A stretch of 64,000 bases of DNA, taken from positions 1-64,000 of the forward strand of contig NZ_JAAARM010000031.1 of assembly GCF_009908285.1 (NCBI RefSeq), given 5' to 3'. The stretch is from Pseudomonas sp. Fl4BN1. GTDB lineage: Bacteria; Pseudomonadota; Gammaproteobacteria; Pseudomonadales; Pseudomonadaceae. Position numbers and translations under genes: made by a program. Below are positions 15,487 to 25,174 of this stretch, in pieces; positions within the stretch are counted from its first letter, which is position 1, and each line of letters starts with the position of its first letter. The notes under the pieces are model-generated. The model was not told where the DNA came from. It worked only from the letters and a program-made list of their open reading frames with translations, and searched no databases.

Positions 15487-16197
15487 TTAGAATTTCTCTT
15501 TGGCCGACAGGTAGCGCCATTGGCCCAGCGGCACTTTGCCGATGGAGACACCGCCGACACGGATGCGGCGGATAGCGACGACCTTGAGGCCGACAGCTTG
15601 GCAGAACAGGGCGATCACACCCGGTTGCGGGTTCTTCATGGCGAACCGCAGGCGATTTTCGTTCTGCCAGCTGGCTTTCACGGGTGGCAGTTCACGGCCT
15701 TTATAGGTCAGGCCGTGATTCAGGCGGTTGAGGCCGTGGTCGATCATCTCGCCGGAGACTTCGACGACGTACTCCTGCTCGATCTTGGCGGCGTCGGCAG
15801 TCAGCTTGCGCAGCACTTTCCAGTCCTGGGTGAACACCAACAGGCCGCTGGCATTGGGCTGCAGGTCGTCGCTGGCAGTCAGGCGCAGGAAATGCCCGTT
15901 CAGTGGCCGTTTGCCATAGCGGTGTTCTTCCGACAGGCTGGCGGCGTTGATGGACTGCATGGCGCTGTCCAGGTCCTGGCCGGCGGGCACGTTGAGCAGG
16001 ATAGTGACCGGCTCCGGAGCAGTGGCCTTGGCCTCCGGGTCGAGGGCGACTGTTTGCGCACCGACCTTGAACTGCGGTTCGTCGATGACTTCGCCGTCTA
16101 CGGTGACCCAGCCGCCCTCGATGAACAGCTCAGCCTCCCGGCGGGAGCAGCCGACCAGTTCGATGAGGCGTTTGGAGAGACGAATCGGGTCAGTCAT
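15487..16197 (-). CDS. RsuA-family pseudouridine synthase homologue with altered active site
   Basis: This 236-residue protein has an N-terminal S4 RNA-binding domain (RLSKRLIELVGCSRREAELFI) and an RsuA/RluB/RluF-type catalytic fold. In active members the motif reads RLDxxTxGL with an essential Asp. Here the same place reads DLQPNASGL, so Gln113 stands where the Asp should be, while the following LLVFTQD and the later KNPQPGVI and RRIRVGGV blocks are intact. The reading frame is clean, so this is not a pseudogene. It may bind rRNA without modifying it. Start ATG 16197 is chosen over a longer frame with no ribosome site. Confidence 0.82.
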   Translation of the reverse strand: MTDPIRLSKRLIELVGCSRREAELFIEGGWVTVDGEVIDEPQFKVGAQTVALDPEAKATAPEPVTILLNVPAGQDLDSAMQSINAASLSEEHRYGKRPLNGHFLRLTASDDLQPNASGLLVFTQDWKVLRKLTADAAKIEQEYVVEVSGEMIDHGLNRLNHGLTYKGRELPPVKASWQNENRLRFAMKNPQPGVIALFCQAVGLKVVAIRRIRVGGVSIGKVPLGQWRYLSAKEKF

Positions 16198-16279
16198 GAC
16201 AGGGGCCGTAACAAAAGGGGGCAGCCATTGTACCTGCCTGGCGCCGGTTAATCGCGGGTCCATTTGCCGGCTGTGGCTT

Positions 16280-16753
16280 TTAGCCGCGTCGGGCCAGCAG
16301 TTGTGGCTGTTTCAGGCGCATGTGCAGCAGTGGGTAAGGCTGGCCCATGCCGTCCTGCTCCGAGCGGCCAATGATTTCGAAGCCCAGCCTGAAGTAGAAG
16401 CCCAAGGCTTGGGGGTTCTGTTCGTTGACGTCCAGCACCTGGGCATTCAGGTGGTCCACGGCGTACTGCAGCAACTGCCGGCCCAGGCCCAGGCCGCGAT
16501 GGGCGGGATCGATGAAGAGCATTTCGATCTTGCCTGCCGCGACCCCGGCGAAACCGGTGATGCGCAGCCGCTGATCCCGGGTGCAGATCAGCATCACCGC
16601 ATCCAGGTAGCGGGTCAGCATCAGGTGCTTCAGCTGCTCTATATAGCTGTCCGGGAGAAAGTCATGGGTGGCGCGCACCGACGCTTCCCAGACCTGGGTC
16701 AGCTCCTGGTAGTCACTGAGTTTCGGTGTATGGATGACCGAGTGTTGGCGCAT
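16280..16753 (-). CDS. GNAT-family N-acetyltransferase
   Basis: This 157-residue protein has the GNAT acetyl-CoA binding block HRGLGLGRQLL and the C-terminal NPQALGFYFRLGFEIIGR strand-helix of the YjaB/YiaC subgroup. The acceptor substrate is unknown. Start ATG 16753 has a GGGGCAGG sequence upstream. It lies between rimO and the pseudouridine-synthase-like gene on the same strand, but a strong terminator follows rimO, so it probably has its own promoter. Confidence 0.85.
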   Translation of the reverse strand: MRQHSVIHTPKLSDYQELTQVWEASVRATHDFLPDSYIEQLKHLMLTRYLDAVMLICTRDQRLRITGFAGVAAGKIEMLFIDPAHRGLGLGRQLLQYAVDHLNAQVLDVNEQNPQALGFYFRLGFEIIGRSEQDGMGQPYPLLHMRLKQPQLLARRG

Positions 16754-16818
16754 GCCGCCTGCCCCTGAGGTGATCGGCCGCACTGATTGCGAACCTGGCA
16801 AGAGCACACGATAGACCG

Positions 16819-16855
16819 AAAAAAGCCCCGCATCTCGTTGCGAGAGCGGGGCTTG
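16819..16855 (-). terminator. Terminator of rimO
   Basis: On the minus strand AAGCCCCGC and GCGGGGCTT (16823-16831 with 16846-16854) pair, with an inner CTCG/CGAG stem, followed by six T. Confidence 0.9.
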
Positions 16856-16871
16856 GCAGTTTTTTTACGCC

Positions 16872-18209
16872 TTACAGGGTTTCGGCCCAGAGGTCGTATT
16901 CGTCGGCGTCGGTGACTCGGCACCAGACCTTGTCACCCGGTTTCAGATCGCCGGCGCCATCGATGAAGACGTTGCCATCGATTTCCGGGGCATCGAAGAA
17001 GCAGCGGCCGACCGCACCGTTTTCGTCGACTTCGTCGATCAATACTTCAATTTCCTTGCCGACGCGCTGTTGCAGGCGCGCCGAACTGATTTCCTGCTGG
17101 TGCGCCATGAAGCGTTCCCAACGGTCTTGCTTGACCTCGTCCGGCACCACTTCCAGGTCCAGATCGTTGGCCGGAGCGCCTTCTACCGGCGAGTACTGGA
17201 AGCAGCCGACGCGGTCCAGCTGGGCTTCGGTCAGCCAGTTCAGCAGGTACTGGAAGTCTTCCTCGGTTTCGCCGGGGAAGCCGACGATGAAGGTCGAGCG
17301 GATGATCAGCTCGGGGCAGATTTCGCGCCAGTTCTTGATCCGCGCCAGGGTCTTGTCTTCAAAGGCCGGGCGTTTCATCGACTTGAGGACTTTCGGGCTG
17401 GCGTGCTGGAACGGGATGTCCAGGTACGGCAGGATCTTGCCGGCGGCCATCAGCGGGATCAGTTCGTCCACGTGTGGGTACGGGTACACGTAGTGCAGAC
17501 GGACCCAGACCCCCAGGGTGCTCAGGGCTTCGCAGAGCTCGGTCATGCGGGTCTTCACCGGCGCGCCGTTCCAGAACCCGGTGCGGTACTTGACGTCGAC
17601 GCCGTAGGCGCTGGTGTCCTGGGAGATCACCAGCAGTTCCTTGACCCCGGACTTGACCAGGCGCTGAGCCTCGTCGAGCACATCGCCCACCGGGCGGCTG
17701 ACCAGCTTGCCGCGCATCGACGGGATGATGCAGAAACTGCAACTGTGGTTGCAGCCTTCGGAAATCTTCAGGTAGGCGTAGTGCCGCGGGGTCAGCTTGA
17801 TGCCTTGCGGCGGCACCAGGTCGATCAGCGGGTTGTGGTCCAGCTTGGGCGGCACCACTTCGTGCACTGCGTTGACCACTTGCTCATACTGCTGCGGGCC
17901 GGTGACCGCCAGCACGCTAGGGTGCACGTTACGGATATTGCCTTCTTCCACGCCCATGCAGCCGGTGACGATAACTTTGCCGTTTTCCTTGATGGCTTCG
18001 CCGATCACTTCCAGGGATTCGGCCTTGGCCGAGTCGATGAAGCCGCACGTGTTGACCACCACGACATCGGCGTCCTGGTAGGTAGACACTACGTCATAGC
18101 CTTCCATGCGCAGTTGAGTAAGGATGCGCTCGGAGTCGACCAGAGCTTTTGGGCAACCCAGGGATACGAAACCGACTTTCGGATTGGCCGGCGCGGAAGG
18201 GGTGGACAT
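16872..18209 (-). CDS. rimO: Ribosomal protein S12 methylthiotransferase RimO
   Basis: This 445-residue radical-SAM enzyme adds a methylthio group to Asp89 of ribosomal protein S12. It has the N-terminal MTTase domain with Cys19, Cys55 and Cys84 for the auxiliary 4Fe-4S cluster, the radical SAM motif CNHSCSFC (153-160), and a C-terminal TRAM domain. Start MSTPSAPANPKVGFVSLGC at 18209 is preferred over the in-frame Met ten codons upstream. Confidence 0.97.
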   Translation of the reverse strand: MSTPSAPANPKVGFVSLGCPKALVDSERILTQLRMEGYDVVSTYQDADVVVVNTCGFIDSAKAESLEVIGEAIKENGKVIVTGCMGVEEGNIRNVHPSVLAVTGPQQYEQVVNAVHEVVPPKLDHNPLIDLVPPQGIKLTPRHYAYLKISEGCNHSCSFCIIPSMRGKLVSRPVGDVLDEAQRLVKSGVKELLVISQDTSAYGVDVKYRTGFWNGAPVKTRMTELCEALSTLGVWVRLHYVYPYPHVDELIPLMAAGKILPYLDIPFQHASPKVLKSMKRPAFEDKTLARIKNWREICPELIIRSTFIVGFPGETEEDFQYLLNWLTEAQLDRVGCFQYSPVEGAPANDLDLEVVPDEVKQDRWERFMAHQQEISSARLQQRVGKEIEVLIDEVDENGAVGRCFFDAPEIDGNVFIDGAGDLKPGDKVWCRVTDADEYDLWAETL

Positions 18210-18529
18210 GTCTAACCTCGGTATTGGGTGTCGAGCCACTTGGGGGGCAAGTGCGACGGTTGGGCGCTGACTGCGCCTCTGATCAAAAAGTGCGCAATTC
18301 TAGCGATGGTCGAGGCGCTTGACCAGCTTTATGCAGGGGAAATACGACGAGCGCTGGGCTATGCTTGATCCCGTTATGCCCGGTTGTTTTCATCCGGCGT
18401 TAGTTGAGGTCGTAGTGGTAATAAAAACCCCTGGGTTACATGGCAAACTGCACAACTTCAGACAATAGCGCTTGTATAACCTTGCGCTTTCTATATAAGA
18501 AGCCCCGGTCTTGGTAGTAGGAGTCATTG
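18210..18529 (+). promoter_or_regulatory. 320-nt intergenic region, rimO and kup promoters
   Basis: No gene is seen. The sequence becomes AT-richer towards kup; TTGCGC and TATATAAG near 18482-18500 could be a sigma-70 -35/-10 pair about 30 nt before the kup start. The rimO promoter must lie at the left end on the other strand. Confidence 0.4.
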
Positions 18530-20431
18530 ATGGGTCAGGCAAGTAGTCAGGCAGCGGGTGGCGAGCACTCCGGGGCCAAGCCTCTGGGGATGTTGGTGGC
18601 GGCGGTCGGGGTGGTGTACGGCGATATCGGTACCAGTCCGCTCTATACCCTCAAAGAGGTGTTTTCCGGCAGTTATGGGGTCCAGGTCAATCACGATGGC
18701 GTGTTCGGCATCCTGGCTCTGATCTTCTGGTCATTGGTCTGGGTCGTTTCGATCAAGTACGTGCTGTTTATCCTGCGCGCGGATAACCAGGGCGAGGGCG
18801 GAATCATGGCCTTGACCGCGCTGGCTCGGCGTGCGGCGGGATCCTATCCACGCTTGCGTTCGGTGTTGGTGATTCTCGGCCTGATCGGTGCCGCATTGTT
18901 CTATGGCGACAGCATGATCACCCCGGCGATTTCGGTGTTGTCGGCGGTGGAAGGGCTTGAGCTGGCGTTCAGTGGCCTGGAGCACTGGGTCGTGCCGCTG
19001 GCACTGGTGGTGCTGGTGGCGTTGTTCCTGATCCAGAAGCACGGTACCGATCGTATCGGCAAGCTGTTCGGTCCAGTCATGGTGCTGTGGTTCGTGATCC
19101 TGGGCGTACTGGGCGCACGCGGCATTCTCCAGCACCCGGAAGTGCTGCAGGCACTGAACCCGGTATGGGGCGTGCGTTTCTTCATAGTGCATCCGGGCAT
19201 GGGCGTGGCGATCCTCGGCGCGGTGGTCCTGGCGTTGACCGGTGCCGAGGCTCTGTACGCCGACATGGGGCACTTTGGGCGCAAGCCCATCGCTCGTGCC
19301 TGGTTCGCCCTGGTGCTGCCGGCGCTGGTGCTTAACTACTTCGGCCAGGGTGCGTTGCTCCTTGAAAACCCAGATGCGGCGCGTAACCCGTTCTACCTGC
19401 TGGCGCCGGGCTGGGCCCTGATTCCACTGGTGGTTCTGTCGACCCTGGCTACGGTGATCGCCTCCCAGGCGGTGATTTCCGGGGCCTTCTCCCTGACCCG
19501 GCAGGCTATTCAGCTGGGCTACATTCCGCGCATGTACATTCAGCACACCTCCAGTGCCGAGCAGGGGCAGATTTATATTGGTGCAGTGAACTGGGCGCTG
19601 ATGGTTGGGGTGATTCTGCTGGTGCTGGGCTTCGAGTCCTCCGGTGCCCTGGCTTCGGCCTACGGTGTGGCAGTGACCGGAACCATGCTGATCACCAGTA
19701 TCCTGGTGGCCGCCGTGATGCTGCTGCTTTGGAAGTGGCCACCGGTGCTGGCGGTGCCGGTGGTGGTGGGCTTCTTGTTGGTGGATGGGCTGTTTTTCGC
19801 CGCCAACGTACCGAAGATCCTCCAGGGCGGTGCTTTCCCGGTACTGGCGGGGATAGTGCTGTTCATCCTCATGACCACCTGGAAGCGCGGTAAGGAGCTG
19901 CTGGTGGATCGTCTGGACGAAGGTGGCCTGCCCCTGCCGATCTTCATTGGCAGCATCCGTGTCCAGCCTCCGCATCGGGTCCAGGGCACTGCTGTATTCC
20001 TCACTGCGCGTCCGGATGCCGTGCCTCACGCCTTGTTGCACAACCTGCTGCATAACCAGGTACTGCATGAACAAGTGGTGCTGCTGACGGTGGTCTATGA
20101 GGACATTCCACGAGTGCCCGCGCAGCGGCGTTTTGAGGTGGATTCCTATGGTGAAGGCTTCTTCCGGGTGATCCTGCACTTCGGCTTTACCGATGAGCCG
20201 GATGTGCCGCAAGCCCTGAAGCTGTGCCACCTGGATGAACTGGACTTCAGCCCGATGCGCACCACCTATTTCCTCAGCCGCGAGACGGTGATCGCCTCCA
20301 AGCTCGAAGGCATGGCTCGTTGGCGCGAAGCGCTGTTCGCCTTCATGTTGAAGAACGCCAACGGCAACCTGCGCTTCTTCAAGCTACCGGTTAACCGGGT
20401 GATCGAGTTGGGAACCCAGGTCGAGATTTAA
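18530..20431 (+). CDS. kup: Potassium uptake protein Kup
   Basis: This 633-residue inner-membrane protein is a K+/H+ symporter of the KUP/HAK family. The N-terminal GVVYGDIGTSPLYTLKEVF signature, about twelve transmembrane segments to residue ~455, and a cytosolic C-terminal domain of about 180 residues are all present. ATG 18530 follows a TTG that is in frame but lacks spacing to a ribosome site. The gene is single, with a terminator downstream. Confidence 0.96.
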   Translation: MGQASSQAAGGEHSGAKPLGMLVAAVGVVYGDIGTSPLYTLKEVFSGSYGVQVNHDGVFGILALIFWSLVWVVSIKYVLFILRADNQGEGGIMALTALARRAAGSYPRLRSVLVILGLIGAALFYGDSMITPAISVLSAVEGLELAFSGLEHWVVPLALVVLVALFLIQKHGTDRIGKLFGPVMVLWFVILGVLGARGILQHPEVLQALNPVWGVRFFIVHPGMGVAILGAVVLALTGAEALYADMGHFGRKPIARAWFALVLPALVLNYFGQGALLLENPDAARNPFYLLAPGWALIPLVVLSTLATVIASQAVISGAFSLTRQAIQLGYIPRMYIQHTSSAEQGQIYIGAVNWALMVGVILLVLGFESSGALASAYGVAVTGTMLITSILVAAVMLLLWKWPPVLAVPVVVGFLLVDGLFFAANVPKILQGGAFPVLAGIVLFILMTTWKRGKELLVDRLDEGGLPLPIFIGSIRVQPPHRVQGTAVFLTARPDAVPHALLHNLLHNQVLHEQVVLLTVVYEDIPRVPAQRRFEVDSYGEGFFRVILHFGFTDEPDVPQALKLCHLDELDFSPMRTTYFLSRETVIASKLEGMARWREALFAFMLKNANGNLRFFKLPVNRVIELGTQVEI

Positions 20432-20443
20432 GCGAGTAAACCC

Positions 20444-20471
20444 AAAGCCCCCGCATTGCGGGGGCTTTTTT
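20444..20471 (+). terminator. Terminator of kup
   Basis: AAGCCCCCGC (20445-20454) and GCGGGGGCTT (20458-20467) form a 10-bp stem with a 3-nt loop followed by T residues. Confidence 0.93.
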
Positions 20472-20506
20472 GTGCCTGGAGTATTCGTCGCTAGGTTTGC
20501 TGCAGG

Positions 20507-20534
20507 CGAAAAAAAGCCCTCGCAGGGAGGGCTT
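20507..20534 (-). terminator. Terminator of the virJ-mprF unit
   Basis: On the minus strand AAGCCCTC and GAGGGCTT (20514-20521 with 20527-20534) pair and are followed by eight T. Confidence 0.88.
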
Positions 20535-20599
20535 CAATCTTGCAGCAGTATCCGGTTTGCCGGAGTTCAAGGCCGCCTGAGCTTGGCTCCAGGCTGTGA

Positions 20600-21892
20600 T
20601 CAGTTACTGGGGCTGTCTTTGGCCTGACGTTTCTCGATGGCATCCACCAGGCGCTTGGCCAGTGCCGGGTAGTTTTCATCAAAGTGATGGCCGCCAGGCA
20701 GCTTCATGGCTTCGCCGACTGCAGTCTTGTCGGTGCAACCGCTCTCGTCGACTTCTTCCACGCCATAGATGCACACCACTTTTGCAGGCGGCAGCTTGGC
20801 CATTTCCGGGCCGGTAGCGGCTTCTTTGCCAGCATTGCCCAGCCAGCCTTCGACTTCGATTTCGAAGCTGCCAGTGCGGGCGAAGGCCAGCAGGATAATG
20901 GCGTCGATGCGTTGCTGTTCGGCTTCCGGCAGGCGGTTGTAGATGGCCGGCAGGACGTCGGCGCCGAAGGAGTATCCGGTCAGTACGAAGCGCTTGGTAC
21001 CCCATTTCTGCCGGTAGTGCTGCATCAGCTCGGTGAGGTCGATGGCGCTTTGTTCCGGGCTTTTGTGCTGCCAGTAGTAGCGCAGTGTGTCGATGCCCAC
21101 CACCGGATAGCCGATCTTGGCCATTTCACCGGCTACGTCGCGGTCCAGGTCACGCCAGCCGCCATCGCCCGAGAGGAACAGGGTCACTGTGTCCTTGGTC
21201 TGGCCGGCCGGGACTTCCACCACGGGAATGCTCAGGCCGCCGTTTTCCGAACCTACCAGCAGCTTGCGCAGCTCGTTGTTCAGTACTTGAGGCAGGTGGA
21301 TGTCGTAGTCGCTGATGCTGGTGGTGGCATTGGGGGTGTCACGCACGAATCCAGCACTTTCATCATCTGGGTTGTCGTTCCAGGCCACCAGCCAATGGCC
21401 GTGGGCCAGGGTCTTGGGCAATGGGGCGGTGCATCCAGGTACCGGGTTGATGGTGAAACCCACCGATATGGCTTGGGCCTGATCGTCGTTCTGGCTGGCG
21501 ATCCAGCGCCAGGCCAGTGCCGCGCCTGGGCCAATGCCGCTGACCAGGGTCGCTGGACCCGCTAACTGGGGCAGGGCACTTTGCAGGGCTTGCTCCTGCA
21601 GTTTGCAATCATCCTTGGGCAGGATCACCTGAACGATCTGTGCCGCGCCGCTGCGGCTCAGGGTCAGCAGCTGTTTGTCGGTCAGGGTCGAGTCAGGCAG
21701 CACCGCCACCACTACCCGGGCCTTGGCCTTGGTGCCTGGGGTCACGCGAGTCAGGGTCGAGCCGTCGGCCTGGGGCAATTGTTCCAGAGTCGGTTCGGGT
21801 GCGGGGCGATTCCACCACCAGTAACCACCACCCGCAATCAGAGCCAGCACCACCACTGTGGCCAGCAGATACCGCCAAGAGCGTTGAATCAT
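20600..21892 (-). CDS. VirJ/AcvB-type aminoacyl-phosphatidylglycerol hydrolase
   Basis: This 430-residue protein has an N-terminal membrane anchor or signal (YLLATVVVLALIAGGGYWWW) and a periplasmic alpha/beta hydrolase. The C-terminal half carries LFLSGDGGWRDLD and the nucleophile elbow GYSFGAD, with HH near the end as likely active-site His (GGHHFDENY). It overlaps the mprF stop by 1 nt (TAATG), so the two are translationally coupled. In P. aeruginosa the PA0919/PA0920 pair has the same order; PA0919 hydrolyses alanyl-phosphatidylglycerol made by MprF. The same role here is inferred from homology and linkage. Confidence 0.88.
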   Translation of the reverse strand: MIQRSWRYLLATVVVLALIAGGGYWWWNRPAPEPTLEQLPQADGSTLTRVTPGTKAKARVVVAVLPDSTLTDKQLLTLSRSGAAQIVQVILPKDDCKLQEQALQSALPQLAGPATLVSGIGPGAALAWRWIASQNDDQAQAISVGFTINPVPGCTAPLPKTLAHGHWLVAWNDNPDDESAGFVRDTPNATTSISDYDIHLPQVLNNELRKLLVGSENGGLSIPVVEVPAGQTKDTVTLFLSGDGGWRDLDRDVAGEMAKIGYPVVGIDTLRYYWQHKSPEQSAIDLTELMQHYRQKWGTKRFVLTGYSFGADVLPAIYNRLPEAEQQRIDAIILLAFARTGSFEIEVEGWLGNAGKEAATGPEMAKLPPAKVVCIYGVEEVDESGCTDKTAVGEAMKLPGGHHFDENYPALAKRLVDAIEKRQAKDSPSN

Positions 21893-24540
21893 TAGCGTTT
21901 CACCAATCCAGTCAAGCCACCCGCAATCAGGGCGGCAGTGTCGGCCAGCGCTACCAGCGGGTCCAGCCCGGCCGGTACGGCCATGTAACGGGGTTCCCAG
22001 TCAGGCTGGAACTTGTCTTTGAAGCGGCGCAAGCCTTGGAAGTTATACAGTTGCTCGCCGCGGCGGAAAACCATCGAGCCGAGGCGTTGGGTCAGTGGTG
22101 CTCCACGGCGTGGTTGCAGCCCGGAGAGTGGCACCATACCCAGGCTGAAGCGGGCATATCCATGATTTTTATAATGCTGGATCAGGCCGACCATCATGAA
22201 CTCCATGGTCAGCTTTGGGGCGTCCGGGTGCGCGCGCATCAAGTCGAGGCTGGCCAGTTCATGGCTGTAGGTCTCGAGCAGGTTGGCGAAGGCCACTGGG
22301 CGTCCTTCAAAATGAATGATCGCGATGCGGAAGTGCTTGAGGTAATTGTCGCTGAAACGTCCCAGGGAGAAGCCTTTCTCCCGGACATTCTTACCGGTCA
22401 GCCAGGCATCGGAAATCACCCGCAACTCGTCCATCGGCGCCTGACCGGGCTCGTGGATCTCCAGCGACAGCCCATCGCGGCTCCCACGGTTCCAGGTGTA
22501 GCGCAGGTCCTTCATCTCTTTGCCCTTGGCTTCGAGATCAAAGCGCTTGAGGTCGACTCGGGCTTCTTCCCCGAGCTTGATTGCGGTCAGGCCTATGTCC
22601 ATGTAGTAGGGCAGGTTCTCTGCCCTTACCTGATAGAACACCGGGCGAGCATGGTGCACATCACACAGGTCGCGGAACTGCCAGATCATTTCGGCGCGCT
22701 GCTGAGTCGGGCCGATCGGGTCATACAACGCTACCAGGCTGCGCCCGCGGCGGGCATACATGAGGAATGCGTCGTCGTTGGGGTGGAACAGCAGGGCCTT
22801 GTCGCCAGTCAGTGCGAGGCCGCCGTCGGGCTGGGACGAGGCCATGAGAATCTGCGCCGCCTTGTCCAGTTCTTCGCTGGTAGGCAGATGGATCACCGGG
22901 CGTGCGGTACGCAACAGCCAGGTCAGGGATACCACTACCAGCAGTACCGCTGCTCCTAGCAACGAGCGCAGGCCGCGTGGTGCGTCGGCATCCAGGGTGA
23001 ACTGCCACCACAACTGGTGACTGTAGGGAACGTCCTGATAGGCGAACAACAGCAGCCAGATGGAGGCGCCGAGCACGCAGACACTGGCCACCAGGTACAG
23101 CGGCGAGAAGGGCAACTCGGTCAGGCGGCTAGGGCGATAGAACGAGCGCCGAAAGACCGCCAGCAGGCTGGCAGTCAAGGTCATCAGGCAGGCCTCTTCC
23201 CAGTCGAACCCTTTGAGCAGGGAGAGCAGGGCGCCCACCAGCAACAGAATGGTGGTGAGCATCCAGGCGGCCGACAAGCGCCGGCGCAGGCCTTGGGCCA
23301 GCAGCAGGCAGAGCACGCCGATCAGGCTGGCGCCAAAGTGCGAGGCGTCTACCAGCCGATGGGGGATCAGGAAGCCGATGTGCTGTAGACGAGTATCGAT
23401 TTCCGGAGTGGCGCCGGAGAACAGCAGAACCACGCCAGAGAGGAATACCAGTACTGCGAGGATCGGTGCGGCCAGGCCGGAAGCCACCCTTAGAGACTGG
23501 CGGGTCTGGAACAGGCGCTGGGCTTCATTGATCAGCAGCAAGACGCAGGCCACCAGCATTGGCAGCACCACGTAGATCAGGCGATACAGCAGCAGGGCCG
23601 CGGCCAGTGGCGCGGCGCCAAGCTTGTCGGCGAACGCTGCCAGCAGGATGGCTTCGAACACCCCGACACCACCGGGTACGTGACTGAGTACTCCGGCAGC
23701 CAGGGCCAGCAGGTATATCAGCATGAAGGCGCCGAAAGGCGGTGCTTCGGGCAGCAGCAGATAGAGCACAGTGGCGGCTGCGGCGACGTCCAGGGCGGTG
23801 ATGATCAGTTGCAGGAAGGTCAGGCGTCGCCCTGGCAGGCGCAGGGTACGGCGTCCGACCCGGACCAGCAGGTTGTCACGCAGTGGCTGCTCCGGCAGGC
23901 GTCGGCGATAGATGCCGATAGCCAGTACCGCGCCCAGCAGCAACACGGCGATCGCAATGCCCGCCAACAGGCTTTCGGGCAGGCGCAGCGCCGTCGAGGC
24001 TGCGGGTAGATTGCTCAAGGTCGCCAAGGCGGCCAGAGGCGGTAGTGCGCACCCCAGGGAGAGGCTGGCAAATAGGCTCATGTGGGCGACATCAGAGGCC
24101 CCCAACCCGTGGCGTGCATAAAGACGATAGCGCACCGAACCGCCGGATAGCAGCGATAGGCCGATGGCGTTGCCGATGGCGAAGGCAGTGAAGCCACCCA
24201 GCGCCAGGGTGCGGCCGGGCAGGTTGACCCCGGCATAGCGGCTGGCGGACCACTCGTAACCCAGCAGAATGATAAAGCCGACGATGGTCGCACCTAGGGC
24301 ACCGAGCAGCGCAGGCTTGGGCACCTCAAGGATCGAATCGTGCAGGGCGTAGAAATCCAACTCGCTGAGCAGGTGTCGGCAAGCGATCAGGGCAATGGCA
24401 AACAGCAGCAGCGTTACAGCCAGGCCGATGGGTTGGCGGTATTTGCTCAACAGGTCCAGCCAGCGCAAGCGAGTGACTGTAATAGGTTGAGTTACTGTAG
24501 CGGTGTCGGTGTCTTGTGAATCAGACGTGTTGGCGCGCAT
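21892..24540 (-). CDS. mprF: Bifunctional aminoacyl-phosphatidylglycerol synthase/flippase MprF
   Basis: This 882-residue protein has an N-terminal flippase domain with about 14 transmembrane segments and a C-terminal GNAT-like transferase domain (from about residue 545; MYARRGRSLVALYDPIG, then RFSLGMVPLSGL). It moves Ala or Lys from aminoacyl-tRNA to phosphatidylglycerol and flips the lipid, lowering net negative charge and raising resistance to cationic peptides. In Pseudomonas the usual amino acid is Ala; the sequence alone does not settle this. Start ATG 24540 follows GAGGTGATTG; a TTG one codon earlier is the only extension. It is coupled to the hydrolase gene. Confidence 0.95.
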   Translation of the reverse strand: MRANTSDSQDTDTATVTQPITVTRLRWLDLLSKYRQPIGLAVTLLLFAIALIACRHLLSELDFYALHDSILEVPKPALLGALGATIVGFIILLGYEWSASRYAGVNLPGRTLALGGFTAFAIGNAIGLSLLSGGSVRYRLYARHGLGASDVAHMSLFASLSLGCALPPLAALATLSNLPAASTALRLPESLLAGIAIAVLLLGAVLAIGIYRRRLPEQPLRDNLLVRVGRRTLRLPGRRLTFLQLIITALDVAAAATVLYLLLPEAPPFGAFMLIYLLALAAGVLSHVPGGVGVFEAILLAAFADKLGAAPLAAALLLYRLIYVVLPMLVACVLLLINEAQRLFQTRQSLRVASGLAAPILAVLVFLSGVVLLFSGATPEIDTRLQHIGFLIPHRLVDASHFGASLIGVLCLLLAQGLRRRLSAAWMLTTILLLVGALLSLLKGFDWEEACLMTLTASLLAVFRRSFYRPSRLTELPFSPLYLVASVCVLGASIWLLLFAYQDVPYSHQLWWQFTLDADAPRGLRSLLGAAVLLVVVSLTWLLRTARPVIHLPTSEELDKAAQILMASSQPDGGLALTGDKALLFHPNDDAFLMYARRGRSLVALYDPIGPTQQRAEMIWQFRDLCDVHHARPVFYQVRAENLPYYMDIGLTAIKLGEEARVDLKRFDLEAKGKEMKDLRYTWNRGSRDGLSLEIHEPGQAPMDELRVISDAWLTGKNVREKGFSLGRFSDNYLKHFRIAIIHFEGRPVAFANLLETYSHELASLDLMRAHPDAPKLTMEFMMVGLIQHYKNHGYARFSLGMVPLSGLQPRRGAPLTQRLGSMVFRRGEQLYNFQGLRRFKDKFQPDWEPRYMAVPAGLDPLVALADTAALIAGGLTGLVKR

Positions 24541-24780
24541 CAATCACCTCGTGGATTGTGCGCGACAGGATGGAGGTATCCAGCCAAGTTACCAATCCCT
24601 GTAGAAAAAATAATTTCAAATATTAACGCGTCTCACCGTGGCCCGGCGACCCTGCGCGATCGACACGGGGTGGTTGCTCGAGACAGAGCATAGCTCGCAT
24701 CTTGAAGGTGACGAAGTGTTACTAAAGGTTCGCAACACTTTGGCAGATCATTGTTGCGAAAGGACTTTTTCAGCGGATAC

Positions 24781-24812
24781 AAAAAAGGCCACTCTTTCGA
24801 GTAGCCTTTTTT
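24781..24812 (-). terminator. Terminator of the first initiator tRNA unit
   Basis: A-rich flank, GGCCACTC-TTTC-GAGTAGCC hairpin and T-run; identical to the copy at 25060-25092. Confidence 0.9.
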
Positions 24813-24818
24813 GATGTT

Positions 24819-24895
<77 letters not shown>

Positions 24896-25059
24896 TCTGT
24901 GTGGCGGCATTCTACAGGCGAACGACTGAGTGTCAACTGTTAATCGCCCAATAGGTCAAATAAATGTCGAATGACCTGTTTTGCCTTTTAAGTCATGGAC
25001 AGATAAGGAGTTTTACCTGCATCCCCATCGAGGCTTGGTCGAACAAAATCGGCACGCAC

Positions 25060-25092
25060 AAAAAAGGCCACTCTTTCGAGTAGCCTTTTTTG
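25060..25092 (-). terminator. Terminator of the second initiator tRNA unit
   Basis: Same GGCCACTC/GAGTAGCC hairpin with T-run as the first copy. Confidence 0.9.
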
Positions 25093-25097
25093 ATGTT

Positions 25098-25174
<77 letters not shown>

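Noticed and set aside
17070..18215. Open frame of 381 codons antisense to rimO
   Set aside because: No start context or known domain; rimO has all expected Cys residues.
18731..20230. Open frame of 499 codons antisense to kup
   Set aside because: Gln/His-rich composition typical of antisense to a membrane gene; kup is fully supported.
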